A stretch of 10,952 nt of DNA. Source: Spirochaetaceae bacterium. GTDB taxonomy: Bacteria > Spirochaetota > Spirochaetia > Treponematales > Breznakiellaceae. Location of the stretch: the NCBI GenBank assembly GCA_031269165.1, contig JAISZQ010000191.1, positions 1-10,952 of the forward strand. The letters are read 5' to 3'. A program made the translations under genes and the position numbers. The notes beneath the pieces are model-generated. The model ran no database searches, had not been told where the DNA came from, and saw nothing but the letters and a program-made list of their open reading frames with translations. Shown one piece after another: positions 6,131 through 10,952 of this stretch (its first letter is position 1; every line of letters begins with the position of its first letter).

Positions 6131-7278
6131 TGTCCGGCCTCCTCTTTTTCCGTCTCCTGCTTCCCGGTGTCAGGGTCAGCCTCCGGCTGTTCCTCATTAT
6201 TCGGCGCGTCCTCTTCGTCCGGTTCTCCCGGCAAGATTTGGGGAACCGCCTCGTTTTCAGGCTTCCCGTTAAACAATTCCTCTTCGGCACGCCGCCTCTC
6301 GGTAAAGGCTTCGTAGTCGGTCGCCCCGGAAACCGCGTAGGCTTCGTCCCCCCGCAAAGAAAACCCGGCTTCCACCGCCGTCTTCTTCGCGTTTACTTCC
6401 TGCGCCGGGTTTATCGTGCCCAGGTTCGGCCCAAGCCACACCCCGTCAAGCCACGCCCGCTGGTTCCTTTCGCTCTCCATGAAACCGGGCATATCCACTT
6501 CTCCGCGCAATAAAAGGCTTATCGCTATCTCTCTCAGCGCGGGATAGCAAACACTGTCAACAAACGCTTCGCGCTTTGACATGAACGAGAGGCTAAAATC
6601 GTTTAACGCCCCCCGGTGCGCCGTGTAACTCGTTGAGTATTTGGACATAATGACCTCCGGGGGCGTCCCGGTCGCCATGCCGACATAATCAAGCATCCAC
6701 TCCTTGAACTGCCCGAATGTCGCGCCGGGGGTCTTTTTATCGACCGGGGTCATCTTACCGCCGCTCTTGAAATTGAGCACCGAGCCGGGAAGGGCCCCCC
6801 GGATACTGCCTATCTTCTCAATCGCCGCCGCTATCGGGCCTTTGTTCACCTTTGAACTTTTCAGCAGGTCGCCAACCTGCGCCGCGTCACTTCCGGGCGA
6901 ATCGCTCTCCGTAACCCATGCGATAAGGCTCTCCATAACCGCCGTGTCAAGAGTAGCGTCCGTGTGCCGGTCATCGTTTTTCGCGAGGCTTATTACCGCG
7001 TAGGAAAGGGGCCAGCCCCGCACTTGACGGGCCATGCGCTTTATGTAAAACTGCGCGACATTCTGCCGTCCGCCGTCCCGGAACGCCACATGGTTCCCCC
7101 GGTTGTCAACAAAACCCTCGCGCCTGAACCACTCGTCATGCTTTATGCCGAGGGTGTGAGTATCGTCATTAACCGAATCGTCTATCACGAGGCCGGGCAT
7201 TTCTATAAAATCAAGTTCCGCCCCGTCCCGCAAAAAATAAAGGAGGCTGTCCCCCTGAGATAACGCCGTGCGGAACAT
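6127..7278 (-). CDS. Portal protein, lambda gpB family: C-terminal part (frameshifted)
   Basis: The 383-residue reading from the ATG at 7278 carries most of the portal, the ring through which DNA enters and leaves the capsid. Diagnostic parts are FRTALSQGDSLLYFLRDGAE near the start, the central GPIAAAIEKIGSIRGALPGS region, and STSYTAHRGALNDFSLSF, which matches the conserved 'YSxxRxAL' motif of lambda-type portals. The C-terminus is acidic and disordered (EPDEEDAPNNEEQPEADPDT). The reading lacks the N-terminal clip/stem part, which sits in another frame at 7211-7654. Removing one base in the T8 tract at 7294-7301 joins them into about 508 aa, a normal portal length. The ATG at 7278 is probably internal rather than a true start. 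The stop overlaps the protease start. Confidence 0.82.
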   Translation of the reverse strand: MFRTALSQGDSLLYFLRDGAELDFIEMPGLVIDDSVNDDTHTLGIKHDEWFRREGFVDNRGNHVAFRDGGRQNVAQFYIKRMARQVRGWPLSYAVISLAKNDDRHTDATLDTAVMESLIAWVTESDSPGSDAAQVGDLLKSSKVNKGPIAAAIEKIGSIRGALPGSVLNFKSGGKMTPVDKKTPGATFGQFKEWMLDYVGMATGTPPEVIMSKYSTSYTAHRGALNDFSLSFMSKREAFVDSVCYPALREIAISLLLRGEVDMPGFMESERNQRAWLDGVWLGPNLGTINPAQEVNAKKTAVEAGFSLRGDEAYAVSGATDYEAFTERRRAEEELFNGKPENEAVPQILPGEPDEEDAPNNEEQPEADPDTGKQETEKEEAGQ

Positions 7279-7654
7279 CGCCCCCTGTTTCTGAAAAAAA
7301 ATTAAGCCGGGAAAACTCGAACTCTATCATCTGCTGAAAATCCCGCGACCACGAGCGGGCCTTTTCAGGCGAAATGCCGAGAACCCGGTAATTCGGCTGG
7401 CTTCTGAATAAAAGCCCCTTGCCTACGGCGTAATCGGCCTGTTTGTCAATCGCCCCGGCCACGGGCGGGTAGGTGTGGTATAAAGTAGATGAGTATTTAG
7501 CGAGCGTCCGGTAGGTTTGCCGTAGAAACCCGTTGGGATCGGGATCGATCGGCGACCACCCGGCGAGGTCTCCGGGGATTTTTTCCCCGCTGTACTGCGC
7601 CCCGCCGTTATACGAGAAAAATTTGTTGCCTCTCAGAACAGATACGACCACCAA
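7211..7654 (-). CDS. Portal protein, lambda gpB family: N-terminal part (frameshifted)
   Basis: This reading carries the portal N-terminus: YRTLAKYSSTLYHTYPPVAG, then DKQADYAVGKGLLFRSQPNY (a 'xxVGxG' motif typical of lambda-type portals) and the helix RSWSRDFQQMIEFEFSRLNF. After residue ~119 the meaning is lost: SETGGDVPHGVISGG is what the wrong frame gives. The natural continuation FFQKQGAMFRTALSQGD lies in the next frame. The start is non-ATG: TTG at 7654 or, better, GTG at 7651, which has GGGAG 4 nt upstream. It begins 6 nt after the gpW-like gene. The real coding part probably ends near 7294. Confidence 0.75.
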   Translation of the reverse strand: MVVVSVLRGNKFFSYNGGAQYSGEKIPGDLAGWSPIDPDPNGFLRQTYRTLAKYSSTLYHTYPPVAGAIDKQADYAVGKGLLFRSQPNYRVLGISPEKARSWSRDFQQMIEFEFSRLNFFSETGGDVPHGVISGGQPPLFFAGRGGT

Positions 7655-7660
7655 TCTCCC

Positions 7661-7864
7661 CTACCACCCAAACGTTACCCGTGTCCCAAGCGAGCCCTGA
7701 ACCGCCGCTATCCGCGTTTGCAGATCATCGCGCCGCTTCACAAGGGCGTTGTAATCAGCGTAGGTAACCTGGCGGCTTCAACCCCCCGATTCTATCTTGT
7801 AGGACTGCCCGCCCTTCAAAATCGCCTCTATCGCCGCGTTAATTTGGGCTAATTCTTCTTCCAT
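7661..7864 (-). pseudogene. gpW-like head-tail joining gene interrupted by an in-frame TGA
   Basis: Translation from the ATG at 7864 gives MEEELAQINAAIEAILKGG, then QSYKIESGG, and meets TGA at codon 29 (7778-7780). The same frame continues with SRQVTYADYNALVKRRDDLQ and TRIAAVQGSLGTRVTFGW to TAG at 7661-7663. Both halves together (about 67 codons) match small gpW-type connector proteins, which have a helix, a 'SYxI...SRxVTYADL' strand pair and an 'L.KRRDxL' helix, and which lie just before the portal. A single C-to-T change would turn CGA (Arg) into this TGA. No good ribosome-binding site precedes codon 1. TGA serves as an ordinary stop in neighbouring genes, so genome-wide reassignment is unlikely. 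Readthrough or sequence error remain possible. Confidence 0.7.
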
Positions 7865-7870
7865 GCCTTT

Positions 7871-7899
7871 ATATTACGCTGTTACTCTTAAAGTGTCAA
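7871..7899 (-). promoter_or_regulatory. Sigma-70 promoter P1 upstream of the head genes
   Basis: TTGACA (7894-7899) and TAATAT (7871-7876) lie exactly 17 bp apart on the minus strand, a perfect -35 and good -10 at ideal spacing. The -10 ends only 6 bases before the ATG of the gpW-like gene, so transcription would begin at about the first base of that codon and the message would be leaderless or nearly so. It reads into the head module. Confidence 0.75.
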
Positions 7900-7908
7900 T
7901 AGTAATAC

Positions 7909-7937
7909 ATTGTAAGAGTTTACTCTTAAAATGTCAA
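7909..7937 (-). promoter_or_regulatory. Sigma-70 promoter P2, second copy in tandem array
   Basis: TTGACA (7932-7937), a 17-bp spacer and TACAAT (7909-7914) on the minus strand form a second near-consensus promoter exactly 38 bp upstream of P1. It would start transcripts near 7902 with a leader of about 38 nt before the gpW-like ATG. The spacer contains the palindrome at 7913-7928. Confidence 0.75.
7913..7928. promoter_or_regulatory. Operator-like palindrome in P2
   Basis: TAAGAGT and ACTCTTA form a perfect 7-bp inverted repeat with a 2-bp centre, inside the P2 spacer and touching its -10. A further half site ACTCTTA occurs at 7884-7890 in P1. This arrangement is typical of a repressor or activator site controlling both promoters. 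No regulator gene is in the window. Confidence 0.55.
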
Positions 7938-7964
7938 TGAGAATACATTATAAGCGGTTACAGG

Positions 7965-8354
7965 CTAATCAATCAGCACCGCGAAAAGGACAGCCCCTAT
8001 TAGCGCGGCCCCCTCAATTATTGAGGCAAGCCTCCATCTCCTTAAGCTCCTCCCGGATTGTTCTAACAAGGCCGATTGCCGCCTGTACGCCTGTTCCTGT
8101 TCGCTCGATAGCCGCCTCAATTCCCCCGATAAGCTCAACAGCCTTTCGTTTTCTGCTTCGCTCTCGGTCAAGTTCTCCCTCAAGGATCGCGTGTCGGCTT
8201 TCAAGCTCTCGTTTTCGCTCTGAATATCCAAGAGCGTCCGCTCTAATTCGTCCAGTGAAGTATAGATACTGTCCAATGTTCCCGGCTGTGAGAACAGCGG
8301 CAACGGCGATAAGAACAACAAACAGGCGCACAGGCACAGCCATAAAACGCGCAT
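7965..8354 (-). CDS. Coiled-coil protein with signal peptide and C-terminal membrane anchor (spanin-like)
   Basis: A 129-aa protein. Residues 1-22 are a hydrophobic export signal with cysteines at 7, 9 and 11 and a likely cut near LFS-Q. Residues 26-105 are a charged, leucine-rich coiled coil. Residues 107-128 (after RRWR) are a transmembrane helix. Signal at one end, coiled coil between, and membrane anchor at the other is the layout of unimolecular spanins (T1 gp11 type), which disrupt the outer membrane at lysis. A clear lipobox is missing: LCAC is the nearest fit and sits very early. The start has GGAG 7 nt upstream. Third codon positions are more GC-rich here than in the overlapping frame, so I prefer this ORF as the main gene. 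Other phage membrane proteins could look similar. Confidence 0.65.
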   Translation of the reverse strand: MRVLWLCLCACLLFLSPLPLFSQPGTLDSIYTSLDELERTLLDIQSENESLKADTRSLRENLTESEAENERLLSLSGELRRLSSEQEQAYRRQSALLEQSGRSLRRWRLASIIEGAALIGAVLFAVLID

Positions 8355-8367
8355 TCACAATCTCCAT
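8014..8367 (-). CDS. Overlapping ORF with N-terminal membrane segment and charged helix (possible i-spanin partner)
   Basis: This 117-aa ORF overlaps the coiled-coil gene at 7965-8354 for 341 nt in a different frame. It has a strong membrane segment at residues about 11-37 (VPVRLFVVLIAVAAVLTAGN) followed by a charged helical region rich in Arg and Glu. Its ATG overlaps the previous stop as TAATG and has GAGG 5 nt upstream, so it has real initiation signals. The layout recalls inner-membrane Rz proteins, whose gene overlaps that of Rz1. Against it, third positions are less GC-rich and hydrophobic residues can appear in both frames of one T-rich stretch. It is a candidate dual-coding gene, not a firm one. 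Confidence 0.4.
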   Translation of the reverse strand: MEIVNARFMAVPVRLFVVLIAVAAVLTAGNIGQYLYFTGRIRADALGYSERKRELESRHAILEGELDRERSRKRKAVELIGGIEAAIERTGTGVQAAIGLVRTIREELKEMEACLNN

Positions 8368-8828
8368 TAACGCCTCAATTCATCTACCGTGAACAGGAGG
8401 CCCCGGCAATTCAATTCCCCATCTTCCCATATATCAAAACACGCGCCGTGGTTAATATCCGGTGCCGTTATGTGCCAGCTTGCCCATACTTTGTGTTTCT
8501 CATTTTGCGGGCACCAAATAGCCACGACACGCTTCATTGAAAAAATGTGCTTGCAAAATTCCTTCCTTCTCTTCTCTCTTTCGCATTCGCTGAAAGCCGA
8601 GACTTCGCCCTCGTTGTTTATGCCGATTTTTACTATTGTCCCGTCCCACGCCCCAAGCTCGTTATCATAAGCTCCCCGGAATTCCAGTAAATTATCGCTG
8701 TTGCCGTATGCCGCGATTATTCCATCGGTTTTCATGCCGTCTTGAAAGCGGCTCAAGTCATCGCCATATTCCAGCTTGGCCTCGTTGAGGATTTTCGCCC
8801 ATTTAATCAGCCTTTCTTTTATTTCCAT
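8367..8828 (-). CDS. Conserved phage hypothetical protein (153 aa)
   Basis: I do not know its function. It is soluble and mixed alpha/beta, with no signal peptide or membrane segment. Residues 1-30 are helical. The C-terminal stretch with W..W.....P.I.HG..FDI.EDGE..CRGLLF resembles a family of small proteins seen in many phages and prophages. The start at 8828 has AGGAGG 8 nt upstream. It overlaps the end of the small membrane protein gene by 10 nt and ends in TAATG at the next start, so all three are probably co-translated. Confidence 0.65.
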   Translation of the reverse strand: MEIKERLIKWAKILNEAKLEYGDDLSRFQDGMKTDGIIAAYGNSDNLLEFRGAYDNELGAWDGTIVKIGINNEGEVSAFSECEREKRRKEFCKHIFSMKRVVAIWCPQNEKHKVWASWHITAPDINHGACFDIWEDGELNCRGLLFTVDELRR

Positions 8829-8950
8829 TCTCCATGCCTCCTCATTTCTCTCTCAAATTTACGGAAACCTGCAATGGCAACAACCACTGCGAAAACACAA
8901 AACCCTAAAAGAGTGCCTACGCCCATTACGCACAGAACAACATCTGTCAT
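8819..8950 (-). CDS. 43-aa single-pass membrane protein
   Basis: This short ORF reads M-T-D-V-V-L-C-V-M-G, then a hydrophobic segment to about residue 29 (GVGTLLGFCVFAVVVAIAGF), then a positively charged tail (RKFEREMRRHGEWK). That is one transmembrane helix with a basic C-terminus. The ATG at 8950 overlaps the TAA of the methyltransferase gene as TAATG, and its end overlaps the next gene by 10 nt. Such fitted borders are strong evidence of a real gene. It could be a small holin-like or accessory membrane protein. No family is recognised. Confidence 0.6.
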   Translation of the reverse strand: MTDVVLCVMGVGTLLGFCVFAVVVAIAGFRKFEREMRRHGEWK

Positions 8951-9879
8951 TACGCTTGCCCCTCTTCGCTCGCCTCTAATCCGGCTTCGCTATCCCTTCC
9001 GTTTTCATAGCCGCTTTGCTTTATTCTGTCTACGGCTGTCTTGTAGTATTCGGCCGATATTTCCGAACCGATGTATTTTCGCCCCATATCCATACACGCC
9101 ACACCGAAACTCCCGGAACCCATAAACGGGTCGTATATGGTGTCGCCGGGGGATGATATAAGGGCTATGATACGCTTGGCAAGGTACGTGGGTTTCTGGG
9201 TCGGGTGAACCGCGTTGCAATGGGTCCGGCCTATGCTGATAATAGATTTTTCGAGCATACCATTTTCAATCATACACAAGCGTTCACAGCATGTATCCGC
9301 GTACATACGGTCTTCTGAAAAAGAGACGCCATACTTGCTATGAGCGTCAAATTCAAGCCTCGCCTTCTTTTCAGCTATAACTATTTTTAATTTCTCTATA
9401 CCGTCCGGCTTGTCCAGCCTGCTGGATATTCTCCGCAGATCATAGGCAATTCTGTCAAGGGAATACGCTCTCATTTCCTCGTATGGCACTCTGGGAGTAT
9501 TTAATATTCCCGTCTTTTTAGTATGCACGGATATAGTCTCGTGTACACGCGTTATGTGTTTGGCAATGCCGGATGATCTCCGCTTATCCCACACAAGCTC
9601 CTCGCGAAACTTAAACCCCAGTTCCGCAAGGCGGGTGTTCCAGCGGTAGAAAGAGGTTCCCCTGCCAAAGAGGGAGATAAAGCCGTTATCCGGTAATATA
9701 CGCTTGGCATTTTCAAATAACAGGGATTCGTCAAACGGCTTGTCAAAATCCTGTTTGAGATACAGAAAGGGCGGGTCGGTGAAAATGTGATCGGCGTGAC
9801 CGAGTTCCCGTATCACTTCTTCCATAGGGGCATGGTATAAAACCGCGTCCCCGATAATTGTCTTTTTCATTTTGCCCAT
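8950..9879 (-). CDS. DNA methyltransferase, beta-class, probable N6-adenine
   Basis: A 309-aa enzyme that transfers a methyl group from S-adenosylmethionine to a base in DNA. Motif IV (catalytic) is TDPPF at 34-38, and it comes first in the chain. The target-recognition region follows (about 100-220). Motif X is HPTQKP at 225-230, motif I (SAM binding) is DPFMGSGSFG at 250-259, and GSEISAEYY at 271-279 is motif II. The order IV, TRD, X, I defines the beta class, and DPPF/Y favours N6-adenine over N4-cytosine. Start is the ATG at 9879 or at 9870 (three codons later), neither with a strong Shine-Dalgarno. No restriction enzyme is adjacent, so it looks like an orphan phage enzyme, perhaps protecting phage DNA. 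It ends in TAATG with the next gene. Confidence 0.85.
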   Translation of the reverse strand: MGKMKKTIIGDAVLYHAPMEEVIRELGHADHIFTDPPFLYLKQDFDKPFDESLLFENAKRILPDNGFISLFGRGTSFYRWNTRLAELGFKFREELVWDKRRSSGIAKHITRVHETISVHTKKTGILNTPRVPYEEMRAYSLDRIAYDLRRISSRLDKPDGIEKLKIVIAEKKARLEFDAHSKYGVSFSEDRMYADTCCERLCMIENGMLEKSIISIGRTHCNAVHPTQKPTYLAKRIIALISSPGDTIYDPFMGSGSFGVACMDMGRKYIGSEISAEYYKTAVDRIKQSGYENGRDSEAGLEASEEGQA

Positions 9880-9888
9880 TCTCTTTTT

Positions 9889-10329
9889 TCAATCTCCCGT
9901 GTTATCCGGCTCAGGGGGAGGCGGCACAAACGGAGGGGCGCAATAGTATTCGAGCGTCATGTCCGGCCACGGCTCCGGGTCGGGCTGGTCAGGCAGTTGC
10001 GGGTACGGCCAAAGCCGCGCCTTTACATAGCGGTATTTGTAAAGGAGTTCCCACTCAGGCGTGTACTTGAAAACCAGAATAGAGACGTCTTCGGGCTTTT
10101 CGTCACTGACCGCTTCCGGCGCGTGCTGTATCTGCGTTACCGGCTCCCAGTTTTCTCCATCGATGGAGCCCGTGAACGTAACCAGCACGCAATTTTTTAC
10201 CGGAACGGCGGCGCGGAGAATATACTCCAAGTCGCGCCCGTGGTCTTCGCCCAAATCGATAGCGGGGTACCAGCCGGAACCCCTTACCGTGCCCCAGGGC
10301 TTAAACTGCTTTTCTGCAATGTCTTTCAT
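9889..10329 (-). CDS. Beta-rich hypothetical phage protein (146 aa), possibly virion-associated
   Basis: No known family is certain. The pattern is a beta-sandwich: RAAVPVKNCVLVTFTGSIDG, NWEPV, then ILVFKYTPEWELLYKYRYVK and ARLW. 'TFTGSIDGENWEPV ... KYRYVKARLW' resembles discoidin- or carbohydrate-binding-like folds in phage tail and surface proteins. The C-terminus is proline-rich and acidic (PDQPDPEPWPDM ... PPFVPPPPEPDNTGD), likely flexible. I chose the ATG at 10329 rather than a TTG at 10347 because AAGGAG lies 8 nt upstream and it overlaps the previous stop (ATGA). It probably belongs to the same operon. Confidence 0.6.
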   Translation of the reverse strand: MKDIAEKQFKPWGTVRGSGWYPAIDLGEDHGRDLEYILRAAVPVKNCVLVTFTGSIDGENWEPVTQIQHAPEAVSDEKPEDVSILVFKYTPEWELLYKYRYVKARLWPYPQLPDQPDPEPWPDMTLEYYCAPPFVPPPPEPDNTGD

Positions 10330-10463
10330 AGCATTTTCTCCTTGCAAATTATTTCTCTATCCAACAGGTGATAACGCTCTTCATCATACAAATGTTTTTC
10401 CAGTGCCGCATTATTAAAGATAAGAAAAGCCCCGGCCAGCACGGCAACAATCTCGAAAATCAT
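10326..10463 (-). CDS. 45-aa small membrane protein
   Basis: The reading M-I-F-E-I-V-A-V-L-A-G-A-F-L-I-F has one transmembrane segment (residues about 2-21) and a charged, helical C-terminal tail (LEKHLYDEERYHLLDREIIC). A longer in-frame reading begins at 10538 but I prefer the ATG at 10463, which overlaps the previous stop as ATGA. Its stop overlaps the start of the next gene, again as ATGA. Size and single membrane segment are compatible with a holin or antiholin, but nothing in the residues proves it. Confidence 0.55.
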   Translation of the reverse strand: MIFEIVAVLAGAFLIFNNAALEKHLYDEERYHLLDREIICKEKML

Positions 10464-10876
10464 TTCACCACCCGGTAGACGCGGTAACTGCGGATCGCGC
10501 CCTCTTTCACCGTAACGCTGTTCTTGAGGCTGTTCCACTTCTCAGGATATTCAAGCGTGAAATGCGTCTTGTCCGTCCGCTTGTTGTACCACTCGGCCAC
10601 GAGATAATCGCCCTCTTTCGGCGTATACCCTGCGGGCTGGTACTCCTTCGTCCACTCCTTGCCGGTGAGGACTTTCATAAACGCCGCGCCGTCAGCAACG
10701 GTCATATCCGGCTTGATATAACCCAACACGGTCCCCCAGTCTATGCCGCTGACAGCCGTGCCCGCGTCCGTGCCTTCCGTAGCATTCGCTATTTCTGCCA
10801 CCCTGCACAGCGTCAGCGCGTAGCACCCCTCCGCGCCAACCGTCTTGATAAAGTCCTGCGCTCCCTCTTCAATCAT
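10460..10876 (-). CDS. Phage protein with Cys/His pair, possible papain-like (C39-type) endolysin; DUF261-like
   Basis: A 138-aa protein I cannot place firmly. GCYALTLC near residues 17-24 puts Cys18 at the start of a helix, and KTHFTLEY near the C-terminal third has a histidine followed by a strand. Cys at a helix start and His before a strand is the pattern of small papain-like peptidases, some of which are phage endolysins. The fold and the G-C-Y-A-L start also recall DUF261 from spirochaete phage plasmids, but I am unsure. It starts at the ATG at 10876, overlapping the previous frame as ATGA, with a GA-rich tract upstream. Neighbours include a small membrane protein, which would fit a lysis role. 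Confidence 0.45.
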   Translation of the reverse strand: MIEEGAQDFIKTVGAEGCYALTLCRVAEIANATEGTDAGTAVSGIDWGTVLGYIKPDMTVADGAAFMKVLTGKEWTKEYQPAGYTPKEGDYLVAEWYNKRTDKTHFTLEYPEKWNSLKNSVTVKEGAIRSYRVYRVVK

Positions 10877-10952
10877 CGAGGCCCCCTCATTGCTTTAACC
10901 CGCACGGTTATGCCCCAAATCTTGAACACCGCCTGTGCCGCCGCCAGAGCCC
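10873..10952 (-). CDS. 3' end of an unknown gene that enters from the right edge
   Basis: An open frame reads ALAAAQAVFKIWGITVRVKA, then MRGPR, and stops at TGA (10873-10875), overlapping the next ATG as ATGA, the junction used throughout this operon. A second frame, GSGGGTGGVQDLGHNRAG and stop, is also open and could instead be the end of a glycine-rich tail protein. With 80 bases the choice is not certain. I prefer the first because of its overlap. Confidence 0.4.
   Translation of the reverse strand, partial: ALAAAQAVFKIWGITVRVKAMRGPR

Larger units (their letters stand above)
7882..7954. repeat. Two tandem 35-bp direct repeats with 38-bp period, carrying promoter elements
   Basis: The copies are at 7882-7916 and 7920-7954. 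They differ at 5 of 35 positions. Each holds TACTCTTAAA followed by TGTCAAT (the complement of a -35) and a -10 sequence of the neighbouring unit. On the minus strand the order is -10, -35, -10, -35, -10, all at 38-bp offset. The third -10 (TATAAT at 7947-7952) has no good -35 upstream. Confidence 0.85.

Noticed and set aside
7778..7780. TGA as selenocysteine or tryptophan in the gpW-like gene
   Set aside because: TGA ends several neighbouring genes at ATGA overlaps, so it is not reassigned, and a selenocysteine in a head connector has no precedent that I know. I saw no clear hairpin right after it.
7931..8392. A 153-codon plus-strand frame over the coiled-coil genes
   Set aside because: It is Ser/Arg-rich, antisense to two better minus-strand frames, and no promoter or start signals on that strand were seen.
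1..10952. CRISPR array, tRNA genes, insertion sequence, integrase
   Set aside because: I saw no spaced repeats of CRISPR type, no cloverleaf-like tRNA stretch, no transposase or integrase motifs, and no terminal inverted repeats. A formal tRNA scan was not possible here.

Overview
The window is part of a lambda-like siphophage or prophage. Every credible gene lies on the minus strand, so transcription runs from high to low coordinates. The capsid proteins (lambda gpB-, gpC-, gpD- and gpE-like) identify the element. The host is less clear. The genes are GC-rich at third codon positions, and a spanin-like protein with a signal peptide and a terminal membrane anchor suggests a diderm host. Some small proteins remind me of spirochaete (Treponema-type) prophages, but that is a low-confidence impression.

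Layout in transcription order: (1) 10952-7965 is an accessory or lysis-type module. It holds the tail end of an unknown gene, a Cys/His protein with a possible papain-like fold, a 45-aa membrane protein, a beta-rich hypothetical protein, a beta-class DNA methyltransferase, a 43-aa membrane protein, a conserved phage hypothetical protein, and a coiled-coil membrane protein whose gene is overlapped almost completely by a second ORF in another frame. (2) 7964-7865 is a non-coding control region with two near-consensus sigma-70 promoters in a 38-bp tandem repeat and an operator-like palindrome. (3) 7864-3504 is the head module: a gpW-like joiner gene broken by an in-frame TGA, a portal gene broken by a frameshift at an 8-base homopolymer, an S49 protease with an internal start for a Nu3-like scaffold, decoration protein D and major capsid protein E. 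(4) 3492-1311 is the neck and tail-tube module: FII-, Z- and U-like proteins, a 75-aa unknown and a probable major tail protein. (5) 1255-116 is a glycine-rich tail fibre or adhesin-like protein. (6) At the left edge a separate promoter with an extended -10 and a palindrome over the likely start site drives a gene that runs off the window.

The genes are packed very tightly, with repeated ATGA or TAATG stop/start overlaps, so the modules are probably translationally coupled. The head genes follow the lambda order W-B-C/Nu3-D-E-FII-Z-U-V. The terminase, normally just upstream of gpW, is absent from this window, and so is the tape-measure gene. Two adjacent lesions, in the gpW-like and portal genes, mean that the element is decaying, that it uses recoding, or that the sequence has errors there.
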